A stretch of DNA of 64,000 nucleotides from an uncultured Flavobacteriales bacterium (lineage in GTDB: Bacteria; Bacteroidota; Bacteroidia; Flavobacteriales; Crocinitomicaceae), in contig CAMLIF010000005.1 of NCBI GenBank assembly GCA_946479985.1, positions 1 through 64,000 on the forward strand, written 5' to 3'. Below are positions 1 through 9,433 of the stretch, piece by piece. Under the pieces are notes generated by a model. The model saw only the letters and a list, made by a program, of their open reading frames with translations, made no database searches and was not told the origin of the DNA. The position numbers and the translations under genes were made by a program. The number at the start of each line of letters is the position of its first letter. Positions within the stretch are counted from its first letter, which is position 1.

Positions 1-84
1 CAATGGATGAAATTGCACAGAAAACACCTCACACATCATTTCGAGCAATTCAATTTGTTGTAATTTTCTGTCCGGAAACTGACT

Positions 85-870
85 ATGAAAGGCATTACAC
101 TATACGCAAAGGGAATCTCCCATACCTTCGAAACCCTGTTTAAAGGAAAGTTCCTGCTATTCTTCATTCCCGGTGTTGTTGCCGGAATTTTACTTGCAAT
201 GTACTTTGCCCAAACTCAGGGAATTCGTGATTTGGCTTCAAGCACCGAAGATATTCCGCTGATCGGGGGAATAATTTATTGGTTTGCAAGTTCTATCGGC
301 GAATTTATAGACTGGATCGTAGAAATGATCTTCCAGTTCGTGGTTTTAGTTTGTTTCTCACCGTTCAATTGTATCCTGGCGGAGAAATACGACAATTACA
401 TAACAGGTAATAAATTTGACGGTGGTTTCCTTCGGATTGTAAACGATATGCTCCGGGCCATTTTCATTGTGTTTATTTCACTGTCACTTGAACTGCTTGT
501 TTCGGGATTGTGGTGGGTCCTTTCGGTTATTTTCCCTCCACTGGATCTGCTGTCACCAGTAGTTTCATTCATTATTCCGGCATTCTTTATAGGCTTTTCC
601 TTATTTGATTACGCCCTGGAACGATACGGGATCGGAACTTTCGGAACAATTGGCTACGGGTTCAAACGCATGTTCCTGATGGTTCTTGGCGGTGGTATAT
701 TTATTCTGATCCTCAAGATCCCATACATAGGAATTATCCTGGCACCTGTGCTTGCTACAATGATAACTACGTTCGTATATGTTCATCGCGAGGGCAAACT
801 GCAAATTATTAATCCCGACCTGTTGATTGATGAACAGGCGGTACAAGAAATAGAAGAACAAAATGGCTGA
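85..870 (+). CDS. EI24/CysZ-like integral membrane protein
   Basis: A 261-residue protein dominated by hydrophobic segments at roughly residues 22-42, 62-95, 125-180 and 190-236. The stretch SPFNCILAEKYDNYITG (about residue 92) resembles the conserved loop of the EI24 family, which includes the sulfate permease CysZ. Family membership is inferred from this loop and the membrane layout; the substrate is unknown. The ATG follows no Shine-Dalgarno sequence. The end overlaps the start of the methylmalonyl-CoA mutase small subunit by 8 bp, so the two are probably co-transcribed. Nothing links an EI24 protein to propionate metabolism in function, so the coupling may be incidental. Confidence 0.75.
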   Translation: MKGITLYAKGISHTFETLFKGKFLLFFIPGVVAGILLAMYFAQTQGIRDLASSTEDIPLIGGIIYWFASSIGEFIDWIVEMIFQFVVLVCFSPFNCILAEKYDNYITGNKFDGGFLRIVNDMLRAIFIVFISLSLELLVSGLWWVLSVIFPPLDLLSPVVSFIIPAFFIGFSLFDYALERYGIGTFGTIGYGFKRMFLMVLGGGIFILILKIPYIGIILAPVLATMITTFVYVHREGKLQIINPDLLIDEQAVQEIEEQNG

Positions 871-2155
871 AACAGTAACAGGTTTTCCGGATACTTCCAA
901 GGAAGATTGGATCGGTTTATTAACGAAGGAACTGAAAGGTGCCTCCATTGATACGCTTACAAAACATGATGAAATCGAAGGATTAACTTATCCGGCGTAT
1001 TTTCATCGTACCGATCAGCTTGCTGCGTTTTCCGATCCGGGATTTGCACCATTTGTGCGCGGAACTAAGAATACGATCAACGAATGGTTAATTTCCTGTC
1101 CGGTTTATTTCCGCGAAGATTCACAGGAAAATGAACTGAATAAATACATTCTGGACCAATTAATGAAAGGCTCTACTGCGCTTTACATCATTGTTGAAAC
1201 AGAACGAACTATTGATTTTAAGAAATTGCTTAACGAAGTTCAATTCGAGTTTATTTACACTTCACTTGAAGCCAGGACTGCGGAACAACTAGCTGATTTT
1301 AAGGCGCTGGTTGGTAGTTTTCCGTCTTCCGCTTTTTGTCCGGGAAAAACTGCTTCAGATCAGATCGTGATTGATGCCTACTCAGCGCAGCAAGCCGGCG
1401 CAAACAGTATACAGCAATTGGTTATAGCCTTAGGTGAGGGCCACGATGCGGTTGTGAAAAAACTGGAAGCCGGACAAACAATAGATGAAGTTTGCAAAAA
1501 CATTCAGTTCAACTTTGGAATAGGAACGAGATACCTGGTTGAGATTGCCAAATTCAGAGCATTTCGCTGGTGTTGGTCAACACTGATTGATGCTTATAAA
1601 CCGGAACACAATTGTACTTCCTCCGCACGAATTGTTGCAAAATCTGGATTTACGCACATGAGTTTGCACGATCCGTCAACGAATTTATTGCGCTTAACCA
1701 CTCAGGCAATGAGTGCTGTGAACGGTGGAATAGACGAATTGGTTATTCAGCCGTATGACGCTTATTCGAGTGAATTTAACCCGGCATTCACACAGCGTAT
1801 GGTTACGAATATTTCCTTGCTTCTGCAGGAAGAATCGTACTTATCGCAGGTAAAGGATGTTGCGGGAGGTTCTTACGCAATTGATTTCTTCACGAAAGAA
1901 TTAGCCTCTAAAGCTTGGGCGAAATTTCAGGCACTTGAAGCAAAAGGTGGATTGTCGAATGTGGAAAATCGTATCTCTTTGTCAGCGGATATCAAGGAAA
2001 CGGCAGAGTTAAGAATTACGCGTCTGCAGGAAAAGAAAGATAAATTAATCGGCATAAACTGCTTCCCTAACCCAAGAACAGAAGTTGGAACATGGCAGAA
2101 TGTGCCGGAAGCCTGGAATGGATTATCAACGTTATTATTGGAACAGTCAATATGA
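863..2155 (+). CDS. mutA: methylmalonyl-CoA mutase, small (beta) subunit
   Basis: A 430-residue non-catalytic partner of MutB in the adenosylcobalamin-dependent interconversion of succinyl-CoA and (R)-methylmalonyl-CoA. It has the mutase TIM-barrel type sequence (for example [10 protein letters not shown] near residue 230 and [17 protein letters not shown] near residue 330) but ends before any DxHxxG cobalamin-binding domain. It is therefore shorter than the roughly 600-residue actinobacterial small subunit; a barrel-only form is, to my knowledge, usual in Bacteroidota. It overlaps the upstream membrane gene by 8 bp and the downstream mutB start by 4 bp (ATGA), which suggests translational coupling. 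Confidence 0.93.
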   Translation: MAETVTGFPDTSKEDWIGLLTKELKGASIDTLTKHDEIEGLTYPAYFHRTDQLAAFSDPGFAPFVRGTKNTINEWLISCPVYFREDSQENELNKYILDQLMKGSTALYIIVETERTIDFKKLLNEVQFEFIYTSLEARTAEQLADFKALVGSFPSSAFCPGKTASDQIVIDAYSAQQAGANSIQQLVIALGEGHDAVVKKLEAGQTIDEVCKNIQFNFGIGTRYLVEIAKFRAFRWCWSTLIDAYKPEHNCTSSARIVAKSGFTHMSLHDPSTNLLRLTTQAMSAVNGGIDELVIQPYDAYSSEFNPAFTQRMVTNISLLLQEESYLSQVKDVAGGSYAIDFFTKELASKAWAKFQALEAKGGLSNVENRISLSADIKETAELRITRLQEKKDKLIGINCFPNPRTEVGTWQNVPEAWNGLSTLLLEQSI

Positions 2156-4284
2156 AAAAAAGAATAGACATTTCCGGTATTGAACTTTCGGCTAGAGTAG
2201 AAACCGGGAAACCTCAGAAAGGTGTTTTCACAACTGCCGAGAAGATCAAATTAAACAGTTACTACGGAGAAGAAGATCTGAAGGAAGTCGGCCACTTAGG
2301 ATTTGTAAGTGGAAAAGCTCCTTTTTTACGTGGACCTTACGGTTCCATGTATGCAATCCGTCCGTGGACTATTCGTCAGTATGCCGGATTTTCAACAGCG
2401 GAAGAATCGAATGCTTTTTACAGAAGAAACCTGGCCGCTGGCCAAAAAGGGCTTTCCGTAGCTTTCGATCTTGCCACGCACCGTGGTTATGATTCTGATC
2501 ATGAACGTGTAGAAGGCGATGTGGGAAAAGCAGGCGTTGCAATCGACTCCATTTTAGACATGAAAATCCTGTTCGATCAGATTCCGTTGGATGAAATGTC
2601 GGTTTCAATGACTATGAACGGAGCAGTGCTTCCGATTATGGCATTTTATATTGTTGCAGCCGAAGAACAGGGAGTGAAACAGGAATTATTGACCGGAACC
2701 ATTCAGAATGATATTTTGAAAGAGTTCATGGTGCGAAATACATACATTTATCCACCTTCTCCGTCAATGCGGATCATTGCAGATATCTTCGCTTACACCT
2801 CGGAGAACATGCCGAAATTTAATTCCATTTCCATTTCCGGTTACCACATGCAGGAAGCAGGAGCAACAGCAAGCATTGAGCTGGCGTACACATTGGCAGA
2901 TGGAGTTGAGTACATTAAAGCCGGGTTAGCTGCCGGAATGGACATAGATACATTTGCCCCGCGCCTGAGTTTCTTCTGGGCAATCGGGATGAACCACAAC
3001 ATGGAAATTGCGAAAATGCGCGCCGGACGATTACTTTGGTCGCGTTTGGTTTCACAGTTTTCTCCTAAGAATGAAAAATCATTGGCTTTGCGCACGCATT
3101 GTCAAACCTCAGGATGGAGTTTAACCGAACAGGATCCGTACAACAATATTGCAAGAACGTGTATTGAAGCTATGGCTGCAGGTTTCGGCGGAACACAATC
3201 GTTACATACCAATGCTTTGGACGAAGCAATTGCCTTACCAACTGATTTTTCGGCGCGAATTGCACGAAACACGCAGATTTACCTGCAGGAAGAAACCGGC
3301 ATGTGCGATGTGATTGATCCTTGGGGCGGAAGTTACTATATAGAAAAGCTTACCAAAGAATTGGCTGATGAAGCCTGGGCGTTGATTCAGGAAGTGGAGG
3401 AATTGGGTGGAATGGCAAAAGCCATAGAAACCGGAGTTCCGAAAATGCGTATTGAAGAAGCTGCCGCTCGAAAACAAGCACGGATCGATGCCGGAAAAGA
3501 TATTATCGTCGGAGTAAACCGTTATCAACTTGAAAAAGAAGATCCGATTGATATTCTGGAAGTGGATAATACGAAAGTACGTTTGGCCCAGTTAGACCGT
3601 CTGAAAGTTCTGAAAGAGAACCGCGACAATTCAAAAGTTCAGGATTGTTTGGCAGAACTGGAAGAAGCGGCACGCAACGGAACTGGCAATTTGTTGGAGA
3701 TAGCCGTCAGATGTGCGCGTGAGCGTGCTTCTTTGGGTGAAATTTCGTTTGCCATGGAGAAAGTCTTTAATCGCCATAAAGCCACTATTCGTTCAATTAG
3801 CGGTGTTTATTCATCAGAAAGCAGTATGGATCCGGATTTTGAAAAAGCAACAGCTTTGGTAAAACGTTTTGCCGAACTGGAGGGTCGAAGACCACGTATT
3901 ATGATTGCTAAAATGGGGCAGGACGGTCACGACCGCGGAGCGAAGGTAATTGCAACTTCATTTGCAGACATTGGTTTTGATGTGGATATAGGACCATTGT
4001 TCCAAACTCCGAAAGAAGCAGCAATGCAGGCGGTTGAGAATGATGTTCATGTGTTAGGCGTTTCGTCATTGGCAGCCGGACATAAAACATTGGTTCCGCA
4101 GGTAATTGCAGAATTGAAAGCACTTGGTCGGGCAGATATCATGGTAGTAGCGGGTGGAGTTATTCCAGCCCAGGATTACGACTACTTATACAACGCTGGA
4201 GTGTTCGGAGTGTTCGGACCCGGAACCAAAATTTCAAAAGCTGCCCAGGACATTGTAGGATTACTTATTAAGAGTTTAGAGTAA
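2152..4284 (+). CDS. mutB: methylmalonyl-CoA mutase, large catalytic (alpha) subunit
   Basis: A 710-residue catalytic subunit with an N-terminal substrate-binding barrel ([18 protein letters not shown] near residue 70) and a C-terminal cobalamin domain. The B12 motif is D591-G-H593-D-R-G596, where the histidine is the lower axial cobalt ligand; the downstream GG loop reads [16 protein letters not shown] chose the ATG at 2152 because it makes a 4-bp ATGA overlap with mutA and gives the usual N-terminus; an in-frame ATG 60 nt upstream lies inside mutA and adds nothing conserved. The enzyme joins propionyl-CoA/branched-chain carbon to the TCA cycle. No epimerase or meaB chaperone gene is in the window. 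Confidence 0.96.
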   Translation: MKKRIDISGIELSARVETGKPQKGVFTTAEKIKLNSYYGEEDLKEVGHLGFVSGKAPFLRGPYGSMYAIRPWTIRQYAGFSTAEESNAFYRRNLAAGQKGLSVAFDLATHRGYDSDHERVEGDVGKAGVAIDSILDMKILFDQIPLDEMSVSMTMNGAVLPIMAFYIVAAEEQGVKQELLTGTIQNDILKEFMVRNTYIYPPSPSMRIIADIFAYTSENMPKFNSISISGYHMQEAGATASIELAYTLADGVEYIKAGLAAGMDIDTFAPRLSFFWAIGMNHNMEIAKMRAGRLLWSRLVSQFSPKNEKSLALRTHCQTSGWSLTEQDPYNNIARTCIEAMAAGFGGTQSLHTNALDEAIALPTDFSARIARNTQIYLQEETGMCDVIDPWGGSYYIEKLTKELADEAWALIQEVEELGGMAKAIETGVPKMRIEEAAARKQARIDAGKDIIVGVNRYQLEKEDPIDILEVDNTKVRLAQLDRLKVLKENRDNSKVQDCLAELEEAARNGTGNLLEIAVRCARERASLGEISFAMEKVFNRHKATIRSISGVYSSESSMDPDFEKATALVKRFAELEGRRPRIMIAKMGQDGHDRGAKVIATSFADIGFDVDIGPLFQTPKEAAMQAVENDVHVLGVSSLAAGHKTLVPQVIAELKALGRADIMVVAGGVIPAQDYDYLYNAGVFGVFGPGTKISKAAQDIVGLLIKSLE

Positions 4285-4477
4285 AGTTTAAAGAGCTCAG
4301 AAGATTTTCTGATTCTTTACTCTTTCCTAATTGCGAAGTAAAAAGTGTGGAAAATCAGTAACATTTTCAGCGAAAGTGCGTTGAAAACAACTTGACAGTG
4401 TCAGATTGTCGCTGATAACAAAAAAGATTTATATATTCGGCATAGCATTTGGTATGCGATTACCCAAACTGAGAAAA

Positions 4478-5263
4478 ATGAAAAAATTACTGTTCTTGTT
4501 GTTATTGTTAAGTGCAAATGTAACAATGGCACAACCACCCGCCTACGATGACCTTTTGATGCTTTACACAGATGAAAACTGGGAGAAGCTGATCAAGGAA
4601 TCTGAAAAGTACACCATGAAAGACGATACGAAAAGTGATCCTATGGCTCACTTATGGTTGGCAAAAGGATTGTACAAAATGTCTTTAAGCGGTTCTGACG
4701 ATGAAGATTACAAGAATGCTTACAAAGATGCCATAACTTCAATGGGAAAGGTTATCAAGTTAGATAAATCAGGTGATATTCAGGAAGACCAGGCTGAGTT
4801 TATTGAGACTTTCAAGATGGATTTGGTTGAACGTATCGAGAATGAGATGTCGAACCCGAAAAAAGCGGCGGGCTGGATCACGAAGTATTACAAATTTGAA
4901 CCTGCCTTCATTGGTGCAAAATACCTGGAAGGTGCCTGTAAATATTTAGATGCTGACAAAGCTTCGGCAAATATCTTGTGGAAAGAAGGAGAAGCAGCTT
5001 TAAAAACGTTGACGGTTGATGGTTTCAATTCAGATTTCGGGATGTCAGACAAACAATTATTCTTAATGGGAATTATGAAAACTGTTGAATGCTACAATGC
5101 AAGCAAGCAATTAGATAAAGCAAAAGCACTGCTTGGTAAAACCGCTCAGTTCTACATGGAAAATGCAGATCTTGCGAATGATCCCATGTCAGAAGACGAT
5201 GTTAAAAAAGCAGATGATCTGAAAGCTCAATTTAAAGAAGTTTACGATAACGTTGTAAACTGA
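4478..5263 (+). CDS. secreted helical-repeat protein, function unknown
   Basis: A 261-residue protein beginning with a clear signal peptide (MKKLLFLLLLLSANVTMAQ), followed by alanine/lysine-rich helices that look like TPR-type packing (HLWLAKGLYKMSL, YKDAITSMGKVIKLDKSG, KTVECYNASKQLDKAKALLG). I chose the ATG at 4478 because the signal peptide starts there; a TTG 72 nt upstream in the same frame would bury the signal. The 190-bp upstream region contains a short perfect palindrome TGACA-G-TGTCA at 4393-4403 that could be an operator. No enzymatic motif is visible; a periplasmic or outer-membrane scaffold role is a guess. Confidence 0.75.
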   Translation: MKKLLFLLLLLSANVTMAQPPAYDDLLMLYTDENWEKLIKESEKYTMKDDTKSDPMAHLWLAKGLYKMSLSGSDDEDYKNAYKDAITSMGKVIKLDKSGDIQEDQAEFIETFKMDLVERIENEMSNPKKAAGWITKYYKFEPAFIGAKYLEGACKYLDADKASANILWKEGEAALKTLTVDGFNSDFGMSDKQLFLMGIMKTVECYNASKQLDKAKALLGKTAQFYMENADLANDPMSEDDVKKADDLKAQFKEVYDNVVN

Positions 5264-5298
5264 TAAAGTATATTTGTCCTGCTAATGTGGGAACGAAG

Positions 5299-5331
5299 AA
5301 AGGTCAATTCAAGAGAGTTGGCCTTTTTTGT
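5299..5331 (+). terminator. rho-independent terminator after the TPR-like gene
   Basis: A stem of AAGGTCAA pairing with TTGGCCTT (one G-U pair) around a loop of about 9 nt, followed by a T-rich tract. It lies about 35 bp after the stop at 5263. Confidence 0.7.
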
Positions 5332-5539
5332 GCTCCTAAAATAATGATCAACTTGTATCCCTCGGATGAACGTGCTGTACTTGAAATTGCCATTAAGCGA
5401 TCACTTCCGTGCACATAAAACAAAAAAACAACATCTGTACTCTTCTGCTCCCGTCAGCGGGATATTCCAAAAATGCGTTTTCAACACTCCGGAGTTATTA
5501 CCTTTTTAATCTTCCGGAAAATCCGGCGAAAGAATCAGC

Positions 5540-5547
5540 TACCTTCG
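5540..5547 (+). promoter_or_regulatory. -7 box variant 4 nt before the DivIC-like start codon
   Basis: TACCTTCG, one mismatch to the Bacteroidota TAnnTTTG box, followed by AAAC and then the ATG. The spacing matches several other genes here and predicts a leaderless transcript. Confidence 0.45.
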
Positions 5548-5551
5548 AAAC

Positions 5552-5836
5552 ATGAAGAAGTATCTTTTAAAGTTCAAGAACAAATATTTGCTGGCCTTTA
5601 CCATTTTCTTCGTCTATAATTTATTCTTAGACGATGTAGATATCTTCACCATCATTTCTCAAAACCGGAAGCTGAGTAAACTTCGTGAAGACAAAGTAAA
5701 ACTCGATGATCAGCTGAATGATACCAAAGCTACGTTGTATGAACTGCGCTTCGATTCGGAACTGGAACGGTTTGCGCGTGAAAAGAAATACTTCAAAAAA
5801 GACGACGAGGACGTTTTTGTGATTACGACAGAGTAA
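5552..5836 (+). CDS. septum formation initiator, DivIC/FtsB-like
   Basis: A 94-residue bitopic protein: a short basic N-terminus, one transmembrane helix at about residues 12-26, then a heptad-rich coiled coil (about 37-67) and a short C-terminal region ending in acidic residues. This is the architecture and length of the FtsB/DivIC family, which bridges the FtsQ-FtsL-FtsB subcomplex at the division septum. The region upstream (5264-5551) contains one terminator and otherwise nothing I recognise. Downstream is a shared bidirectional terminator with the convergent SpoIID-like gene. Confidence 0.85.
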   Translation: MKKYLLKFKNKYLLAFTIFFVYNLFLDDVDIFTIISQNRKLSKLREDKVKLDDQLNDTKATLYELRFDSELERFAREKKYFKKDDEDVFVITTE

Positions 5837-5874
5837 CAGTCGGGCCAATAATTATTCGCCCCGACTGTTTTTTT
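5835..5874. terminator. bidirectional terminator between DivIC-like and SpoIID-like genes
   Basis: AACAGTCGGG at 5835-5844 pairs perfectly with CCCGACTGTT at 5860-5869, followed by T7 on the + strand. It starts inside the last codon of the + gene and ends 6 bp before the convergent gene's stop, so it can serve both. Confidence 0.85.
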
Positions 5875-5879
5875 GAACA

Positions 5880-7052
5880 TTAGTAACTTCCATCACCTTT
5901 CTGCTTAAAGAAAGGATCCGTTTTGTAATTGTAGAAGCGAACTCCCGGGAAATAATACAATGCGATCTGCAGGTAAGAATAATTGTATTTCGCCATACGC
6001 ATAGCGCCTTCCTGGCATAAACCAACACCATGACCATAACCGCGACCGCGTAAAACAACATCTGTTCCTTCCGGATAGCAATTGAAAAATGTTGATTTTA
6101 AGCCGAATTTCTCACGAATATCACGCAATGGAATACCTAACGCCGGATGGACATAAAACGCGCATCTGTCGGGCTGATTGAAACTGCAGATCATGGATCC
6201 GTACAAACTGTCGTTCGCCGGATAATCGAAAGTACTTATTAAGTATGCTTTCCAGGTTTCCTGTGGAATGCGTTTCTCCCACGTTGCCTGCTTGGTGTAA
6301 ATACAGAAAGTGTCTTTAAATGTGGTCAGATAATCGATTTTATTGTTCCAGACATAGTCAGGCTCCGAAGTTTGCCCGCCGCAATTAGCATGAAAATAAG
6401 AGTCGATTAGTTTCCCTGCGGCATCAACCATTACAACGCCGTCTGTTGTTCGAACTGCTGTGTCTATTTGCTGTGTAAACCGTAATTGATAATGATAAGC
6501 CTGGCAATGTGTTCTGTCACACAGGTCGAAACCTTCTTTTTCGTGCTTTCCAACATATTTCATGGCATAAGTTCGGCTCATCAATGCCTGAACTTTATAG
6601 TACTCCATGCTTTTACCGCCGCCGCCTTCCGACTCTACAACACCGCCCAGGTAGTTGTTCATATCAACCAGGTTGACAACAGTTAAAGACGAAACCGGTG
6701 CCGTGATCTCACAATCGTCTTTGTATTTGCGTTCTTTGAAAGCGTTGGTCTTAGAAGAATATACCAAACTTCCGTTCACTTTGTTTGCAATAAGTTTTAC
6801 GGAACTTGCAGTGTCTACAATTTGAGCATTGATCTTGATTTCGATTTTCTTCGTGCCGAGGAATTTCAATTCAACAAATTCAGTGGAAAGAATCGTTCCC
6901 AGGTGCACAGAATCACCGTAAATATTGTAGGATCCGTCGTTATAGGCGAAGACTATTTGCGTGATAGTATAGTCGCGCAGTACTCCAATACGCATTTGCT
7001 GCGCAGACAGGTTGCCGCTAAAAAGCAGGAAGTAAAGAACTAACCATCGCAT
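5880..7052 (-). CDS. SpoIID/LytB-domain protein, probable peptidoglycan-active secreted protein
   Basis: A 390-residue protein with an N-terminal signal peptide (cleavage near residue 18, after NLSAQ). The SpoIID domain is recognised by SEGGGGKSMEYYKVQALMSRTYAM (about residues 140-165), containing the acidic residue family members use for glycan cleavage, by the CDRTHCQAYH cysteine/histidine motif, and by the C-terminal GRGYGHGVGLCQEGAMRMA. SpoIID proteins are lytic transglycosylases acting on denuded peptidoglycan; in non-sporulating Bacteroidota the role is probably cell-wall remodelling. The gene has a -7 box only 4 nt before its ATG. It is transcribed alone. Confidence 0.88.
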   Translation of the reverse strand: MRWLVLYFLLFSGNLSAQQMRIGVLRDYTITQIVFAYNDGSYNIYGDSVHLGTILSTEFVELKFLGTKKIEIKINAQIVDTASSVKLIANKVNGSLVYSSKTNAFKERKYKDDCEITAPVSSLTVVNLVDMNNYLGGVVESEGGGGKSMEYYKVQALMSRTYAMKYVGKHEKEGFDLCDRTHCQAYHYQLRFTQQIDTAVRTTDGVVMVDAAGKLIDSYFHANCGGQTSEPDYVWNNKIDYLTTFKDTFCIYTKQATWEKRIPQETWKAYLISTFDYPANDSLYGSMICSFNQPDRCAFYVHPALGIPLRDIREKFGLKSTFFNCYPEGTDVVLRGRGYGHGVGLCQEGAMRMAKYNYSYLQIALYYFPGVRFYNYKTDPFFKQKGDGSY

Positions 7053-7056
7053 TTTA

Positions 7057-7064
7057 CAAAATTA
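7057..7064 (-). promoter_or_regulatory. -7 box 4 nt before the SpoIID-like start
   Basis: On the minus strand TAATTTTG, an exact TAnnTTTG match, is followed by TAAA and the ATG. This predicts a leaderless mRNA. Confidence 0.6.
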
Positions 7065-7094
7065 AGTCGGGAGCATGGCTCCGCTCGTTCCGCG

Positions 7095-8228
7095 TTAAAT
7101 AGTTTTCAACAAGTAGTGTGCAACTTTCGCTGAAGCGCCTTGAATTCCTGACTCGGATTGATCGTCGAGTGCAAGCATTTGACTGATTTTGGAATAACCT
7201 TCGTCAATGATTTTGCGCTTTTTGTGTCCCGGAAGCAATTGTTCGAATTCACTCTGCAAGCGTTCAATTGTACAATCGTCCTGGATCAATTCCGTTACAA
7301 GGTCCTGATCTAAAATCAGGTTGGGCAAAGAAATGTACTTGATGTTTACCAGGCGTTTTGCAATTTTATATGAAATGGCATTTCCAATGTAGCATACTAC
7401 TTGCGGAACTCCGAATAAAGCAGTTTCAAGTGTTGCCGTTCCGGAAGTAACAACCGCCAGGGCTGAATTCTTCAAAAGGGTATAGGTTTGCCCGAAAACA
7501 ATGGAAACTTCTTTGTTGCCGATAATATCTTTGTAAACCTGCTCATCCATATTCGGCGCACCTGCAATCACAAAATGGAATTTCGGGTATTTATCGATCA
7601 GGGAAAGCATGACCGGAAGTTTTGTTTTTAGTTCCTGCACGCGGCTACCCGGAAGTAAAGCAACAATAGGCTTGTCGTTTACTTTGAGTTTTAATGGTTG
7701 CTGTACAGTATTCTGATAGTTTCGGATCTCGTCCAAAAGTGGATGACCAACGTATTCCACATCAATATGGTGTTTGGCGTAGAAAGGCTTTTCAAACGGA
7801 AGGATTACAAATAGTTTGTAAACATCGCGACGGATCTTTTCTACCCGTTTTTCTTTCCATGCCCAAACGGTAGGAGAGATGTAGTAGTAAACTTTGATGT
7901 TGTTCTTCTTTGCCCATTCAGCTATTCGAAGATTGAACCCGGGATAATCAATCAGCAGCAGAGCATCCGGTTTAAATTCCAGGATGTCTTTTTTGCAAAA
8001 TTTCATGTTTCGCAGAATGGTACGAATGTTCATCAACACTTCTATGAATCCCATAAAAGCCAGTTCCTTGATGTGTTTTGCCATTGCACCCCCAACTGCT
8101 TTCATTTTATCGCCACCCCAGAAACGAATGTTCAGATCGGGCTGCGAAGCGTATAGTTGCTTCATCACATTTGCCCCGTGCAAATCGCCCGATGCCTCGC
8201 CTGAAATGATATAAATACGTTTCGACAT
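7095..8228 (-). CDS. lpxB: lipid-A-disaccharide synthase
   Basis: A 377-residue family GT19 enzyme that condenses UDP-2,3-diacylglucosamine with lipid X to form the lipid A disaccharide at the inner membrane. The diagnostic N-terminus IISGEASGDLHGANVM is present, with the later family motifs PTVWAWKEKR, LLPGSRVQE and TSGTATLETALFGVPQVVCY in order. The start overlaps the stop of the preceding small membrane protein gene by one base (TGATG), placing lpxB last in a surE-ORF-lpxB operon. It shows that the organism makes lipid A. Confidence 0.96.
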   Translation of the reverse strand: MSKRIYIISGEASGDLHGANVMKQLYASQPDLNIRFWGGDKMKAVGGAMAKHIKELAFMGFIEVLMNIRTILRNMKFCKKDILEFKPDALLLIDYPGFNLRIAEWAKKNNIKVYYYISPTVWAWKEKRVEKIRRDVYKLFVILPFEKPFYAKHHIDVEYVGHPLLDEIRNYQNTVQQPLKLKVNDKPIVALLPGSRVQELKTKLPVMLSLIDKYPKFHFVIAGAPNMDEQVYKDIIGNKEVSIVFGQTYTLLKNSALAVVTSGTATLETALFGVPQVVCYIGNAISYKIAKRLVNIKYISLPNLILDQDLVTELIQDDCTIERLQSEFEQLLPGHKKRKIIDEGYSKISQMLALDDQSESGIQGASAKVAHYLLKTI

Positions 8229-8539
8229 CAGCGAATCAGGTTAACATAAATGATGAATGGTAAATGGAATGCAGAACCGATAATGATTCCTTTTGCCATT
8301 TCGTAGCGTTCCTTGTTCAGGAAAACATAAAACCAAACAAGATTAGGGATGATAGCCAGTGAAAGTGTTTTGCTCAGGATCATCCAATCAACAAATATCT
8401 TGTTCCAAAGGAAGCTGAATGGATAGTGCTGTAACGCACTTAATGCCCATACTACTATTGGGATCATCAGGATTGGAAAGATGAATCCAATGGCCATTCC
8501 GGCGCCATTTTTTGCTGTTAATTTCGGTCTGAATTTCAT
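8228..8539 (-). CDS. small three-helix membrane protein, unknown function
   Basis: A 103-residue protein with hydrophobic segments at about residues 13-35, 55-75 and 83-102 and a basic N-terminus, implying an inner membrane location. It overlaps surE by 4 bp (ATGA) at its start and lpxB by 1 bp at its end, so all three are almost certainly one transcript with coupled translation. I do not recognise a family. The context suggests an envelope role, but that is inference only. Confidence 0.75.
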   Translation of the reverse strand: MKFRPKLTAKNGAGMAIGFIFPILMIPIVVWALSALQHYPFSFLWNKIFVDWMILSKTLSLAIIPNLVWFYVFLNKERYEMAKGIIIGSAFHLPFIIYVNLIR

Positions 8540-9300
8540 GAGAATTGTTCTATTAATGAGTTTAAACTATCGTGAGCTGTTAAATCGAATTGTGTAGGAA
8601 CAATGGTTGAATAACCTTTGCTTAAATAATACAAATCGGTGTCATTTCCCGGTTCATGCTGATTGAATTCGCCGGTTAACCAATAATATGTTCTGCCAAA
8701 CTGGTCCAGTCGTTTGTCGAAACGATCGTCCCAGAATGCGTGCGCCTGTCTGCAAACTTTAATTCCCTGGTGTTCGTCGGATCTTAACTTCGGGATATTG
8801 ACATTCAGGCAAACTCCTTTCGCCATTCCGTTTTTGAGTATTTGTTCAATTACAGACGCCACTACTTCCTGAGCTAAATGAAAATCAGCTTCTGCCTCGT
8901 AATCGTCGTATGAAAAACCGATACTTGGAATTCCTTCCAAAGCACCTTCTACTGCTGCCGACATAGTTCCGGAATACAGTACATTGGTTGCCGCGTTTGA
9001 ACCATGATTAATTCCCGACAACAGCAAATCCGGTTTACGGTGAAGAATTTCGTAAATACCCAGTTTCACGCAATCAACAGGTGTTCCACTGCAGGAATAG
9101 CTTTCAATTCCCTGCCATTGTTCAACCTTGTGAAGACGTAAAGGGTCGTTTATGGTAATTGCATGCCCCATCCCTGATTGTGGTTTGTGAGGTGCAATTA
9201 CCACCACATCACCGAATTGTTTTGCGGTTTCTACCAATGAATGAATCCCTTTTGCATAAATGCTGTCGTCATTTGTAATAAAAATTAAGGGTTTGTTCAT
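8536..9300 (-). CDS. surE: 5'/3'-nucleotidase SurE
   Basis: A 254-residue metal-dependent nucleoside monophosphate phosphatase. The metal site is visible as D11-D12 in FITNDDSIYAKGI, with the conserved SGMGHAIT, SCSGTPVDCVKLG and LLSGINHGSNAATNVLYSGTMSAA segments. SurE is usually linked to stationary-phase survival. It is the first gene of the surE-ORF-lpxB operon, with a clear -7 box 15 nt upstream of the start. Confidence 0.95.
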   Translation of the reverse strand: MNKPLIFITNDDSIYAKGIHSLVETAKQFGDVVVIAPHKPQSGMGHAITINDPLRLHKVEQWQGIESYSCSGTPVDCVKLGIYEILHRKPDLLLSGINHGSNAATNVLYSGTMSAAVEGALEGIPSIGFSYDDYEAEADFHLAQEVVASVIEQILKNGMAKGVCLNVNIPKLRSDEHQGIKVCRQAHAFWDDRFDKRLDQFGRTYYWLTGEFNQHEPGNDTDLYYLSKGYSTIVPTQFDLTAHDSLNSLIEQFS

Positions 9301-9315
9301 TGAAGTCGCTTTTTA

Positions 9316-9323
9316 CAAAGATA
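9316..9323 (-). promoter_or_regulatory. promoter -7 box for the surE-lpxB operon
   Basis: TATCTTTG on the minus strand, an exact TAnnTTTG match, 15 nt before the surE ATG. Confidence 0.65.
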
Positions 9324-9433
9324 GCTTTCTGGAAGAAAATACTGATAAATGAAAAAGTAACGTTCAGTTCTGTTTTTTTATTCGGTATTTTCCAAATATA
9401 TTTCGATATATTGAACTCAAACTACTTACTGCT

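Noticed and set aside
1..84. Start of window before the EI24-like gene
   Set aside because: No reading frame or terminator could be supported; a TAATTTTC near position 60 resembles a -7 box with one mismatch but is too weak to list as a promoter.
2092..2151. Upstream in-frame ATG for mutB
   Set aside because: It lies inside mutA and adds 20 residues without family conservation; the ATG at 2152 forms a standard ATGA junction.
7066..7094. GGAGC/GCTCC hairpin after lpxB
   Set aside because: The stem is short with no T tract in the lpxB direction, so a terminator call is not justified.
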